From: Bacteroidales bacterium
GTDB lineage: Bacteria > Bacteroidota > Bacteroidia > Bacteroidales > UBA932
Direction: 5' to 3'
Assembly: GCA_024402115.1 (NCBI GenBank)
Contig: JAKSJQ010000013.1
Location: 1 to 46,750 of the forward strand
Length of the DNA stretch: 46,750 nt
Position 1 is the stretch's first letter; each line of letters begins with the position of its first letter. Shown here in pieces: positions 1 through 9,035 of this stretch. Below the pieces are notes generated by a model. The model was not told the origin of the DNA. It was given only the letters and a program-made list of their open reading frames with translations, and ran no database searches. The position numbers were made by a program, and so were the translations under genes.

Positions 1-1
1 C

Positions 2-205
2 GTCGGCATGAAAGGCACAAAAACGCCCCACAAGGTCATTGAAAACAGACGCGCCGCCATCAAATGGGCTATTCAGCACGCCGAAAAGGATGATGTGATA
101 ATTCTCGCCGGAAAAGGACACGAGACGTATCAGATCATCGGTAAGGAGAAGACCCACTTCGATGAGAAGGAGATTGTAGCCGGTATTTTTAAGGAAATGG
201 AATAA
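2..205 (+). CDS. murE: UDP-N-acetylmuramyl-tripeptide synthetase MurE, C-terminal fragment
   Basis: Only the last ~67 codons lie in the window; the frame is open from base 2, so the gene begins upstream. MurE is a cytoplasmic Mur ligase that adds the third amino acid (usually meso-diaminopimelate in Gram-negatives) to UDP-MurNAc-dipeptide. The visible part is the end of the Mur ligase C-terminal domain, with the signature AGKGHETYQ near the end and the preceding run of Asp/Ile residues (DDVIILAGKG). It stops one base before the mraY start (TAATATG), the usual dcw order. The ligand-binding and ATP-binding parts are not visible, so substrate choice cannot be judged. Confidence 0.9.
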   Translation, partial: VGMKGTKTPHKVIENRRAAIKWAIQHAEKDDVIILAGKGHETYQIIGKEKTHFDEKEIVAGIFKEME

Positions 206-206
206 T

Positions 207-1394
207 ATGATATATCATCTCATAGATTGGCTTCAGGGAATGATGGACATTCCGGGAGCAGGACTCGTGAAATACCTTTCAGTAAGGGCGATGTGCGCAG
301 CCATCACCTCGTTGCTGTTTGCGCTCATCTTCGGCAAGAAGACCATAGCATGGCTCCAGAAGCAGCAGATCGGCGAAACCATCCGCGACCTCGGACTCGA
401 GGGTCAGATGAGCAAGAAGGGTACTCCTACCATGGGCGGCGTGATCATCATCTTCTCCACCCTCGCAGGCGCGCTCCTGTTCAACAACCTCACCAGCATC
501 TACCCTTGGCTTCTGATCGTCACCCTCGTATGGCTCGGCGGACTTGGATTCAGAGATGACTATATCAAGGTGTTCAAGAAGAACAAGGAAGGTATGAGCG
601 AGAAGGGTAAGCTCATCGGCCAGTTCGTGCTGGCCTTCGGCATCGCCCTGACCATCTGCGTCGTGCCTAGCATCGACACCCACAACCTCGTCACCACCAT
701 TCCTTTCGTGAAGGCTCATGAGTTCGACTACTCATGGCTCTCGCCTTTCAAGGGCCAGTTCGGCGTGTACTGCACCTGGGGCATCTACATGGTCATGATC
801 ATACTCGTGATCCTCGCCTGCTCGAACGGCAGCAACCTCACCGACGGAATGGACGGCCTCGCTACCGGAACCTCAGCCATAGTCGTGATCGTGCTCGGTA
901 TCTTCGCATGGCTCTCAGGCAACATCGTGAATGCCGACTACCTCAACATCATGTACATCCCTGGAACAGGTGAAGTCGCCATCTTCCTCTCGGCTCTGCT
1001 GGGTGCGCTGATCGGCTTCCTCTGGTACAACTCATACCCTGCACAGGTATTCATGGGCGACACAGGCAGCCTTGCGCTCGGCGGAGTGATAGGCGTGAGC
1101 GCAGTCCTGATCAGGAAGGAGCTCCTCCTCCCTCTTCTGTGCGGTGCGTTCTTCCTCGAGTCGCTTTCGGTGCTTGCACAGAGGGGATACTTCAAGTACA
1201 CGAAGAAGAAATACGGTGAAGGAAAGAGGATCTTCAGGATGTCCCCTATCCACCACCATTTCCAGAAAGTCAACCCCGACGCCCTGCTCCAGTGGCCTAA
1301 GGGAGTCCTTCCGGAGGCTAAGATCGTCAGCAGGTTCTGGATCGTATCCATCATCCTGGGCGTGATAACACTCGCATTGTTGAAAGTACGTTAA
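207..1394 (+). CDS. mraY: Phospho-N-acetylmuramoyl-pentapeptide-transferase MraY
   Basis: 395-aa polytopic membrane enzyme that transfers phospho-MurNAc-pentapeptide from UDP to undecaprenyl phosphate, making lipid I. The family signatures are present: GLGFRDDYIKVFKKN with the paired Asp at ~113-114, NLTDGMDGLATG at ~210-221, FMGDTGSLALGG at ~281-292 and the HHHF block (SPIHHHFQ) at ~346-353. Around ten hydrophobic segments are seen. It is longer than the ~360-aa E. coli enzyme, mainly in loops, as expected for Bacteroidota. The ATG lies 1 nt after the murE stop and murD follows after 9 nt, so translation is probably coupled within one dcw transcript. Confidence 0.97.
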   Translation: MIYHLIDWLQGMMDIPGAGLVKYLSVRAMCAAITSLLFALIFGKKTIAWLQKQQIGETIRDLGLEGQMSKKGTPTMGGVIIIFSTLAGALLFNNLTSIYPWLLIVTLVWLGGLGFRDDYIKVFKKNKEGMSEKGKLIGQFVLAFGIALTICVVPSIDTHNLVTTIPFVKAHEFDYSWLSPFKGQFGVYCTWGIYMVMIILVILACSNGSNLTDGMDGLATGTSAIVVIVLGIFAWLSGNIVNADYLNIMYIPGTGEVAIFLSALLGALIGFLWYNSYPAQVFMGDTGSLALGGVIGVSAVLIRKELLLPLLCGAFFLESLSVLAQRGYFKYTKKKYGEGKRIFRMSPIHHHFQKVNPDALLQWPKGVLPEAKIVSRFWIVSIILGVITLALLKVR

Positions 1395-1403
1395 AGAAAC
1401 AAT

Positions 1404-2744
1404 ATGTCAAGAATCGTGGTATTAGGCGGTGGTGAGTCGGGCGTAGGCTCAGCCGTCCTCGCAAAGGTCAAAGGTTTCGATGTCTTTCTCTCTGATATGG
1501 GAAAGATAAGCGACAGCTATGTGGAAGTCCTCAACAAGTGGGACATCCCATACGAGATGGGTCAGCACACCGAGGATCTGATCCTCAACGCTGACGAGAT
1601 CGTCAAGAGTCCGGGCATTCCTCTCACCGCTCCTATGGTGAAGAAGGCCGAGGACAAGGGCATCCATATCATCTCGGAGATCGAGTTCGCAGGTCGCTAC
1701 GACACTGCGAAGAAGGTCTGCATCACCGGTAGCAACGGCAAGACCACCACGACTTCGCTGATCTACTACCTTCTCAAGAACGCCGGCCTCAACGTGGGTC
1801 TCGGAGGTAACATCGGCAAGAGCTACGCTCTCCAGGTAGCGACTGAGCACTACGACATCTATGTCCTCGAGCTCAGCAGCTTCCAGCTTGACAACATGTA
1901 CGACTTCAAGGCGGATATCGCTATCATCACGAACATCACCCCGGACCATCTTGACCGCTACGACCACAAGATGGAGAACTATGTGAAGGCAAAGTTCAGG
2001 ATCACCCGCAACATGAAGGAGGACGACTGCTTCATCTTCTGCTCGGACGACGAGATAACCATCAAGCATCTCGACGACATCGTGCTCAAGGCGAAGTCCC
2101 TTCCTTTCACCCAGAAGACCGAGGTTCCTCAGGGTGCCTACGTCAAGGACGACAAGATGATCGTCAAGGTGGGCAACCAGGAGTGCGACATGTATCTCCA
2201 GGAGCTCGCCCTCAGCGGAAAGCACAACGTATACAACTCTATGGCTGCAGCCATCGCCGGTAAGGTCATGGACATCGATAACGAGACCATACGCAGGTCT
2301 CTCTCTACCTTCCAGGCTGTCGAGCACAGGCTCGAGAAGGTCCTCAGCATTAAGGACGTACTTTACATCAACGACTCCAAGGCCACCAACGTGGACGCTG
2401 CATGGTATGCGCTCGAGTGCCAGACCCGTCCGGTGGTATGGATCGTGGGCGGCAAGGACAAGGGTAACGACTACAGCGTGCTCAACGATCTCGTGAAGGA
2501 GAAGGTGAAAGCCATCGTTTGCATGGGCCTTCACAACGAGAAGATACACGAGGCCTTCGAGGGAATCGTCGGCAAGGAGAACATGGTCGACACAGCTTCT
2601 GCAGAGGAAGCCGTGAAGGCATGCAGCAAGATGGCACAGTCGGGAGACGTCGTTCTCCTCTCTCCATGCTGCGCAAGCTTCGACCTCTTCAAGAGCTATG
2701 AGGATAGAGGAAGACAGTTCAAGGATGCAGTAAGAAACCTCTAG
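1404..2744 (+). CDS. murD: UDP-N-acetylmuramoylalanine--D-glutamate ligase MurD
   Basis: 446-aa cytoplasmic Mur ligase adding D-glutamate to UDP-MurNAc-L-alanine with ATP. The N-terminal Rossmann-like domain opens with VLGGGESGVGSA. The P-loop is GSNGKTTTTSL (~108-118), followed by the LSSFQLD block (~156-162) and ITPDHLDRY (~177-185) typical of MurD. The C-terminal domain carries INDSKATN (~323-330), GGKDKG and LSPCCASFDLF. Length matches the family. It starts 9 nt after mraY and ends 1 nt before ftsW (TAGGATG), in the standard dcw order. Confidence 0.97.
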   Translation: MSRIVVLGGGESGVGSAVLAKVKGFDVFLSDMGKISDSYVEVLNKWDIPYEMGQHTEDLILNADEIVKSPGIPLTAPMVKKAEDKGIHIISEIEFAGRYDTAKKVCITGSNGKTTTTSLIYYLLKNAGLNVGLGGNIGKSYALQVATEHYDIYVLELSSFQLDNMYDFKADIAIITNITPDHLDRYDHKMENYVKAKFRITRNMKEDDCFIFCSDDEITIKHLDDIVLKAKSLPFTQKTEVPQGAYVKDDKMIVKVGNQECDMYLQELALSGKHNVYNSMAAAIAGKVMDIDNETIRRSLSTFQAVEHRLEKVLSIKDVLYINDSKATNVDAAWYALECQTRPVVWIVGGKDKGNDYSVLNDLVKEKVKAIVCMGLHNEKIHEAFEGIVGKENMVDTASAEEAVKACSKMAQSGDVVLLSPCCASFDLFKSYEDRGRQFKDAVRNL

Positions 2745-2745
2745 G

Positions 2746-4218
2746 ATGAGCAAGAAGAACAGCGGAATATGGAACCTGCTTGACAGGATTCAGGGCGACA
2801 AGGTAATCTGGCTAGTGATCATCTTCCTCACCCTGCTCTCCGTCGTGGCCCTCTTCTCGGCGACCAGCCTCGATGCCGGCGTGCTGAACGGAAGGACTAC
2901 CCGCGTGCATCTGTTCATGATTCAGACGCTCGTGGTGACCGGAGGTTTCATCCTTATGAGCCTTATCTACAAGATACAGGGAATACGTGTGTTCAAGTTC
3001 GTCTCCCAGTTCGGATATGCGCTCTCGATGATGCTGCTCATACCGCTTTTCCTCCACATAAAGAGCGGACCTATTCAGGCCCAGTATATCAACCAGGCAT
3101 GGCGAACCATACTCATCTTCGGCAAGATCCAGGTCCATGTATTCGAGTTCGTCAAGGTCGCCATGGTGATGTATCTCGCTTGGGCTGTGGACACATGGAA
3201 GGGCCACAACTTCGCCATCGCCAACATCCTCAGCGAAAGATACAGACATTTCGGATGGCTCAGCAAGCCTTTCTGGCAGGGAGTCGTCTACATATTCATT
3301 CCTATCGTCACCACTGCCATAGGACTCATCTCCGGTAGTGTGTCGACTGTGCTCTTCGTCGGACTCATAATGTTCGCGACCCTCTTCGTCGGAGGGTTCA
3401 GCATCAAGGATACTTTTATCTACGGTGCCGCACTTGTGGGTCTGCTAGTCGCAGGATACGGACTCTACAACGTCACCAAGGAAGGCAGCGGACTGAACAA
3501 GACCCTGGGTAAGGTATATGACCGAATCGGCACCGCGAAGGGACGTATAGAGACTTTCTCCGGATCAGCCGGAGAAGACGACACGGCAGACCTCGCAGAA
3601 ATTGCTCAGAGCTCAGGAAAGAAGAGCGTTGCAGAGCAGATCAGGGAGGCCAAGACCGTAAACCAAAGACGAGAGATCATTGACAAGTATACCCAGACCG
3701 AGGGTGCCAAGATAGCCATCAAGGAAGGAGGCCTTCTCGGAAAGGGACCTGGACGAAGCACGCAGAAGTATCGTGTTCCGCTCATCTTCGGAGACTACAT
3801 GTACAGTTTCCTCATCGAGGAGTACGGACTCTGGATGGGCATACTCGTGCTCATCATGTACGTCAGCCTTCTCGCCAGGGGGTCGAGGATCGCGATGTTC
3901 TGCAAGAAGACATTCTCGAGAACGGCAGTTGCCGGACTCACCCTGCTGATCAGCGGCCAGGCGATGATGCATATACTCATCAACGTGGGAATAGTGCCGG
4001 TGACAGGACAGACTCTCCCTATCGTCAGCGACGGCAAGAGCTCGCTGCTGATGTTCTACATAGCATTCGGCGTTCTGCTCTCGATAAGCAAGACAGCGAA
4101 GAAGCAGATGGACAAGGCTATCGAGGAGGCCAGGATGGCCTCAATGGAAAGAGCCAGCACAGGAGACGAGGTCGCAGATACCTTGAGCGACGTGGAGGAA
4201 CTGGACAATATTGATTAG
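2746..4218 (+). CDS. ftsW: SEDS-family septal peptidoglycan polymerase FtsW
   Basis: 490-aa polytopic inner-membrane protein of the SEDS family. FtsW polymerises lipid II glycan strands at the septum with a partner class B PBP. About ten TM segments are visible. The large extracytoplasmic region (~245-355) is long, hydrophilic and charged, with GKGPGRSTQKYRVP followed by FGDYMYSFLIEE; its Asp (residue 350) aligns with the catalytic Asp of SEDS proteins. The C-terminal motif reads TGQTLPIVSDGKSSL where enterobacterial FtsW has ISYGGSS. FtsW is preferred over RodA because of the position between murD and murG. The C-terminus has a ~40-residue acidic cytoplasmic tail. Confidence 0.93.
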   Translation: MSKKNSGIWNLLDRIQGDKVIWLVIIFLTLLSVVALFSATSLDAGVLNGRTTRVHLFMIQTLVVTGGFILMSLIYKIQGIRVFKFVSQFGYALSMMLLIPLFLHIKSGPIQAQYINQAWRTILIFGKIQVHVFEFVKVAMVMYLAWAVDTWKGHNFAIANILSERYRHFGWLSKPFWQGVVYIFIPIVTTAIGLISGSVSTVLFVGLIMFATLFVGGFSIKDTFIYGAALVGLLVAGYGLYNVTKEGSGLNKTLGKVYDRIGTAKGRIETFSGSAGEDDTADLAEIAQSSGKKSVAEQIREAKTVNQRREIIDKYTQTEGAKIAIKEGGLLGKGPGRSTQKYRVPLIFGDYMYSFLIEEYGLWMGILVLIMYVSLLARGSRIAMFCKKTFSRTAVAGLTLLISGQAMMHILINVGIVPVTGQTLPIVSDGKSSLLMFYIAFGVLLSISKTAKKQMDKAIEEARMASMERASTGDEVADTLSDVEELDNID

Positions 4219-4224
4219 AAAAAG

Positions 4225-5337
4225 ATGGAATACAGAAAGATAAGGGCAATAATCAGCGGAGGCGGTACAGGAGGACATATCTTCCCCGCCCTCTCGATAG
4301 CGAACCGTCTCAAGGAACTCAACCCTGAGACCGAGATCATCTTCGTCGGTGCAAACGGCAGGATGGAGATGGACAAGGTTCCGGCTGCGGGCTACAAGAT
4401 CTACGGTCTCGAGGTCGCAGGTCTCAAGAGAAGCCTCAGCCTGAGCAACCTCGCCCTGCCTTTCAAATATGCGAAGGGCATCAGGAAAGCCAAGGCAATC
4501 ATACGCGAGTTCAAGCCAGACATCGCCATCGGAGTCGGCGGATACTGCAGCGCACCTCTTCTCTGGGCTGCCCAGAGCATGGGAGTGCCGACCCTCATCC
4601 AGGAGCAGAACGGATTCGCCGGGCTTTCGAACAAGATACTCGGAAAGAGGGCGAAGAAGATCTGCGTGGCATACGAGAACATGGAGAGGTTCTTCCCTGC
4701 GGACAGGATAGTGATGAGCGGAAACCCTATCCGCAGCAACATCGTCCCTGCCGACGAGCAGATGAAGCAGCAGGCATACGAGCACTACGGTCTCGACCCT
4801 CAGAGAAGGCAGCTTCTCGTGGTCGGCGGTAGCCTCGGCTGCAGGACCCTCAACACCGCTATGCAGAACTGGATCGAGGCTGGCTGCCCGGGTGGAGAAG
4901 ATGTGGAGGTGATCTGGCAGTGTGGTTCCTACTACAAGAAGAGCATGGACCAGTTCATGGAAGGAAAGAACCTTCCTTACATCCACATGACGGACTTCAT
5001 CAGCAGGATGGACCTCGCATACGCAGCGGCCGACGTAATGGTGACACGCTCGGGTGCAAGCTCGGTATCGGAGATATGCGCAGCCCACAAGGCGGCGATC
5101 TTCGTGCCATCGCCTAACGTCACTGAGGACCATCAGACCCACAATGCGATGGCACTGGTGAACAAGGACGCCGGCATGATAGTCAAGGATGTCGAGGCTG
5201 CCCAGAAGCTCATGGGCACGGCGATGGAACTCATCCACGACCAGTCCCACATCGAGGCGATAGAAAGAAACGCGGCTAAGCTCGCAAAGAGAGACGCCGC
5301 AGCAACGATAGCAGACGAGATTTACAAGCTCATATAG
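4225..5337 (+). CDS. murG: UDP-GlcNAc--lipid I N-acetylglucosaminyltransferase MurG
   Basis: 370-aa peripheral GT28 glycosyltransferase that converts lipid I to lipid II on the cytoplasmic membrane face. The N-terminal glycine-rich loop GGGTGGHIFPALSIA is at ~12-26. It is followed by GVGGYCSAP (~105-113) and QEQNGFAGLSNK (~129-140), all MurG signatures. The C-terminal UDP-GlcNAc domain shows VVGGSLG, the acceptor-side RSGASSVSEI and PSPNVTEDHQTHNA. The start follows ftsW by 6 nt and the stop precedes murC by 3 nt. Confidence 0.97.
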   Translation: MEYRKIRAIISGGGTGGHIFPALSIANRLKELNPETEIIFVGANGRMEMDKVPAAGYKIYGLEVAGLKRSLSLSNLALPFKYAKGIRKAKAIIREFKPDIAIGVGGYCSAPLLWAAQSMGVPTLIQEQNGFAGLSNKILGKRAKKICVAYENMERFFPADRIVMSGNPIRSNIVPADEQMKQQAYEHYGLDPQRRQLLVVGGSLGCRTLNTAMQNWIEAGCPGGEDVEVIWQCGSYYKKSMDQFMEGKNLPYIHMTDFISRMDLAYAAADVMVTRSGASSVSEICAAHKAAIFVPSPNVTEDHQTHNAMALVNKDAGMIVKDVEAAQKLMGTAMELIHDQSHIEAIERNAAKLAKRDAAATIADEIYKLI

Positions 5338-5340
5338 ACC

Positions 5341-6696
5341 ATGTACAAGAACATATATTTCATAGGAATCGGCGGCATCGGCATGAGCGCGATCGCACGC
5401 TACTACAAGGCAAAGGGATATGCAGTCGGAGGATATGACAAGACTCCGTCTGAACTCACCCGTCAGCTCGAGGCAGAAGGCATCGAGGTCCACTACGAGG
5501 ACAATACCGACTATATCCCGAAGAGCGTCGAGAGCACCCTCGTCGTGTACACACCTGCCATCCCTAAGGACATGGGAGAGCTTGTGTACGTTCGTGAGAA
5601 CGGATACGCCGTGATCAAGCGTTCGGCTACCCTGGGCGAAATCGCACGCGGCCAGAAGTGCCTCGCCGTGTCCGGAACACATGGAAAGACAACCACCAGC
5701 ACTCTGCTGGCACACATATTCACCGAGTCCGGAGAGGGTTGCTCCGCTTTCCTCGGCGGCATCTCGAAGAACTACGGCACCAACCTCCTCATCAGTGACA
5801 ATCCCGTGATCGTGGCTGAGGCGGACGAGTTCGACCGTTCGTTCCTCCAGCTCTTCCCAAAGATCGCGGTCATCACCGCAATGGACGCAGACCACCTCGA
5901 CATCTACAACGACATCGAGCATGTCCATGAGGCTTTCAGAGCCTTCGCGTCACAGGTGAGCGGTACCGTCATCAAGAAGTATGGACTCCCTGTCAGCGAG
6001 AACGACACCAAGGCTAAGATACTGACCTACTCCTACGGCGACTCACGCGCGGACTTCTACGCAAAGAGCCAGAGAGTGGACGCATACGGTCACTTCGTGT
6101 TCGACCTCGTGTATCCAGGCGGAGTCATCAGCAAGGTAAGGTGCGGCGTCCCAGGATGGGTGAATGTCGAGAACAGCGTCGCTGCCGCTGCCGTAGCCCT
6201 CTGCTATGGCCTCGATCCATACAAGATCAAGACTGCCATCGGAAGCTTCAGCGGCGTCAAGAGAAGATTCGACATCCACTACAATGAGCCTGGATGTTCA
6301 TACATCGATGACTATGCCCACCATCCTAACGAGATATCGACGGCGATCAGTTCTATGCGCGACATCTTCCCTGGAAGGAAGCTCACCGCAGTGTTCCAGC
6401 CACACCTCTATACCAGGACCAGGGATTTCGCGGACGAGTTCGCGGCAGCGCTCAGCGGAGTGGACAAGCTCATACTCCTGGACATCTACCCAGCCCGCGA
6501 GGAGCCTATCCCAGGCGTCACCTCGGAGATCATCTTCGACAAGGTGACCGCACCAGAGAAGGTGCTCATCAGAAAGGAGGAGCTTATGGACTATCTCGAG
6601 AAGGAGCCTATCGACACGCTGATCACCTTCGGCGCAGGCAACATCGACAGGTACATCGAGCCAATCACCGAAATGCTCAAGAAACGTAACGCATAA
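5341..6696 (+). CDS. murC: UDP-N-acetylmuramate--L-alanine ligase MurC
   Basis: 451-aa cytoplasmic Mur ligase that adds L-alanine to UDP-MurNAc, the first step of the peptide stem. The N-terminal dinucleotide-like fold reads IGIGGIGMSAIARYY, typical of MurC. The ATP-binding loop is SGTHGKTTTSTLL (~118-130). The central domain has EADEFDRSFLQL and DADHLDIY, and the C-terminal domain has DDYAHHPNEI (~322-331) and FQPHLYTRT. The final A of its TAA stop is the A of the ftsQ ATG (TAATG), a one-base overlap suggesting coupling. Confidence 0.97.
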   Translation: MYKNIYFIGIGGIGMSAIARYYKAKGYAVGGYDKTPSELTRQLEAEGIEVHYEDNTDYIPKSVESTLVVYTPAIPKDMGELVYVRENGYAVIKRSATLGEIARGQKCLAVSGTHGKTTTSTLLAHIFTESGEGCSAFLGGISKNYGTNLLISDNPVIVAEADEFDRSFLQLFPKIAVITAMDADHLDIYNDIEHVHEAFRAFASQVSGTVIKKYGLPVSENDTKAKILTYSYGDSRADFYAKSQRVDAYGHFVFDLVYPGGVISKVRCGVPGWVNVENSVAAAAVALCYGLDPYKIKTAIGSFSGVKRRFDIHYNEPGCSYIDDYAHHPNEISTAISSMRDIFPGRKLTAVFQPHLYTRTRDFADEFAAALSGVDKLILLDIYPAREEPIPGVTSEIIFDKVTAPEKVLIRKEELMDYLEKEPIDTLITFGAGNIDRYIEPITEMLKKRNA

Positions 6697-7484
6697 TGTT
6701 CAAGAAGATCCTCAGATACGCTCTGCTCGCAGCAGCAGCCCTCGTCCTCCTCTCACTGTGCTGGTTCGGACACCATGTCAGCGAGAAGGAGAGCGGACGC
6801 ATCAGCTGTACCCGACTGAACGTGATCGTGAAGGACAGCAGCGGGATGAAGTTCATCGACAGGGAGGACATAGATGCGATAATAAACCGCAGCTATGGCA
6901 GCTTCTACGGAAAGAAGCTTGACTCCCTCGACCTCAAGAAGATTGAGGACGCCGTCAGAAGCCATACCGCCGTCAGGAACGGACAGGTATATGTCACGAA
7001 GGACAGCACCCTCAACGTCATCATCGAGCAGAAGACACCTTTCATGAGGTTCCAGAGCGAGAACGAAGGATTCTACATAGAGAAGGACGGATGCATCTTC
7101 CCTCTCCAGAGAGGCTTTGCCGCAAACGTCCCTATCGTGGACGGTGCCATTCCGGTGAGGATTCCGGCGGAAGGATCGGGATATGCGACCACCGACGAGG
7201 AGAAAGAATGGATTCAGGGTATCATCGCGCTCATGAAATATATCCGTAGCGACAGGACATGGAAGAACAACATCATCCAGTTCCACGTCGAGGAGAGCGG
7301 CGACCTCGTCCTCATTCCTGCCGAAGGAAGGGAGAGGTTCATCTTCGGAGGTCCGGAGGAATTCGAGCGAAAGTTCGAGCAGATGGAGACCTACTACACC
7401 AGCATCAAGCCGGTCAAGGACTCCGCATATTACAAGACAGTGAATGTCAAGTACGAGAATCAGATAATTTGCAGATCAAAATAA
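6696..7484 (+). CDS. ftsQ: Cell division protein FtsQ/DivIB-like
   Basis: 262-aa bitopic membrane protein. There is a short basic N-terminus, one TM helix (~7-25), then a periplasmic domain. The region after the TM (~42-115) looks like a POTRA domain (FIDREDIDAII, then IEDAVRSHTAVRNGQVYV). It is followed by the hydrophobic FtsQ core with IEQKTPFMRF and, near the C-terminus, YYKTVNVKYENQIICRSK. FtsQ links early and late divisome proteins (FtsB/FtsL). Sequence conservation is low in this family, so the call leans on topology and on the position murC-ftsQ-ftsA-ftsZ. It overlaps murC by one base and ends 4 nt before ftsA. Confidence 0.85.
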   Translation: MFKKILRYALLAAAALVLLSLCWFGHHVSEKESGRISCTRLNVIVKDSSGMKFIDREDIDAIINRSYGSFYGKKLDSLDLKKIEDAVRSHTAVRNGQVYVTKDSTLNVIIEQKTPFMRFQSENEGFYIEKDGCIFPLQRGFAANVPIVDGAIPVRIPAEGSGYATTDEEKEWIQGIIALMKYIRSDRTWKNNIIQFHVEESGDLVLIPAEGRERFIFGGPEEFERKFEQMETYYTSIKPVKDSAYYKTVNVKYENQIICRSK

Positions 7485-7488
7485 GTTT

Positions 7489-9015
7489 ATGGAAGACAGA
7501 TATTTAGTAGCGGTAGACCTCGGCTCGTCCAAGCTCGCGATAACCGTCGCGAGAACGGAGGGGAACAATGTGCATGTGGTCTATTATCATGAGCACGAGT
7601 CAGAAGGCGTCGACAAGAGTGCGATACTCAACGAAGCAAAGCTGACAAGAGCCCTCAAGGTGGCGATCGAGAAGGCGGAGAAGGAACTCGGCATCAAGAT
7701 CAAGCACGCGGCAGTCTGCATGCCGCGTAAGGACATAAAGGTGGTGACCAGCCAGGCCGAGATCGTCCTCGACCCGAACAAGGCCATCACGCTTGAGGAT
7801 GTACAGGAGCTCATGAAGATAGCAAAGGATAACTGCGGAATCGAGAATGAGGAGACCGAGACCGTGTATGCGGCCGTGGCCCAGTCATACTCAGACGGAG
7901 AGGATTTCCAGATCAGCGAGCAGGACATCATCGGTAACGAGAGGGAGAAGCTCGAAGGAAACTTCAAGATATTCGTCGGAAAGAAGACCGGACTCAAGAG
8001 GCTCAACAAGGTGTTCTCTGACCTCGGCATCATCCCTATACCTGTCTTCACTGCAAATTCCACTGCACGCACCGTTCTCTCCAGCGGAGAGATGGATTCA
8101 GGCGTGGCCCTCGTCGAGATAGGTGCAGGAGTCAGCTCAGTGACCATCTACGTGGGCGGCGTGCTCCGCTATTACGGTTCCATCCCGTTCGGCGGCAGGA
8201 TCATCACATCCGACATCCGCCAGGAGTGCGGAATCAGTGAGCCTCTCGCCGAGAACATCAAGAAAGGCTATGGCGTATGTCTCCCAAGCAAGCTCCAGCA
8301 CCTTTCCGAGAAGAAGCTTCAGATCCGCAGCAACAGCGGTGGAAATGACAAGCAGATTCCAGTGAAGTTCCTCTCCGAGATCATCACTGCGCGCATGGGC
8401 GAGATCTGTGACGCAATGCTCTACCTTATCCAGGAGAGCGGTCTCTATGACGAACTCCGCAGCGGCATCGTCATCACCGGTGGCGGCGCCTGCATCGCAA
8501 ACTGCGCAAACCTCTTCTCTGAGAAATCCGGATATAATGTCAAGATCGGCTACCCTGCAGCACGTTTCGAGTATGGAAGCGACTGCGACGGAGTCCACGA
8601 GACCTCTGCGGCATCCTCTCTCGGTATGATACTCGAGGCAAAGGAGATGAGCGAAATCAATCATGCCGACGAGGGAAGGAGCGAAGGCATAAGGGTCGGT
8701 GACAGCTACACCAGCACAGTCAAGAGCACCAACACATATGTTCCTCCGTTCGACAGACCTTCAGCACCTAAGATCGAACCTGAGCCTGTGGAGAAGACAG
8801 ACACAAACAGGATATTCGAAGAGGATGAGGCTGAGCGTATCGAACTTGAGAAAAAAGTTAAACGCGAGGCTGAAGAAAGAAGAAAGAAGGAGCAGGAGGA
8901 AGAGAGAAGAAAGAAGGCCACCCAAGCTAAGGAAAAGGCAAAGGAGAAGGCAAACAGGACCTTCGGATTCCTTGGAAAGCTCTTCGCGGAAGACGAGGAC
9001 AACGGTGAGGCATAA
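7489..9015 (+). CDS. ftsA: Cell division protein FtsA
   Basis: 508-aa actin-like ATPase that tethers FtsZ to the membrane. The N-terminus has the ASKHA phosphate-1 motif VAVDLGSSKLAI, then a 1C domain (~85-190), phosphate-2 VALVEIGAGVSSVTIY (~206-221) and the adenosine motif ITGGGA (~330). The last ~100 residues are unusual. A low-complexity linker is followed by a Glu/Lys/Arg-rich, probably helical or coiled-coil stretch (~440-487), then a short amphipathic segment TFGFLGKLFAED (491-502) that fits the FtsA membrane-targeting helix. Typical FtsA is ~420 aa, so the charged spacer explains the extra length. It precedes ftsZ by 20 nt. Confidence 0.95.
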   Translation: MEDRYLVAVDLGSSKLAITVARTEGNNVHVVYYHEHESEGVDKSAILNEAKLTRALKVAIEKAEKELGIKIKHAAVCMPRKDIKVVTSQAEIVLDPNKAITLEDVQELMKIAKDNCGIENEETETVYAAVAQSYSDGEDFQISEQDIIGNEREKLEGNFKIFVGKKTGLKRLNKVFSDLGIIPIPVFTANSTARTVLSSGEMDSGVALVEIGAGVSSVTIYVGGVLRYYGSIPFGGRIITSDIRQECGISEPLAENIKKGYGVCLPSKLQHLSEKKLQIRSNSGGNDKQIPVKFLSEIITARMGEICDAMLYLIQESGLYDELRSGIVITGGGACIANCANLFSEKSGYNVKIGYPAARFEYGSDCDGVHETSAASSLGMILEAKEMSEINHADEGRSEGIRVGDSYTSTVKSTNTYVPPFDRPSAPKIEPEPVEKTDTNRIFEEDEAERIELEKKVKREAEERRKKEQEEERRKKATQAKEKAKEKANRTFGFLGKLFAEDEDNGEA

Positions 9016-9035
9016 ACTTTTGAAGAATTGACGCA

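Noticed and set aside
1449..2753. 434-codon antisense frame over murD
   Set aside because: Covers exactly a certain Mur ligase gene in the opposite sense; no independent features.
4141..5928. 595-codon antisense frame over ftsW end, murG and murC
   Set aside because: It mirrors the codon bias (third-position G/C) of three certain genes on the other strand and has no start signal or domain.
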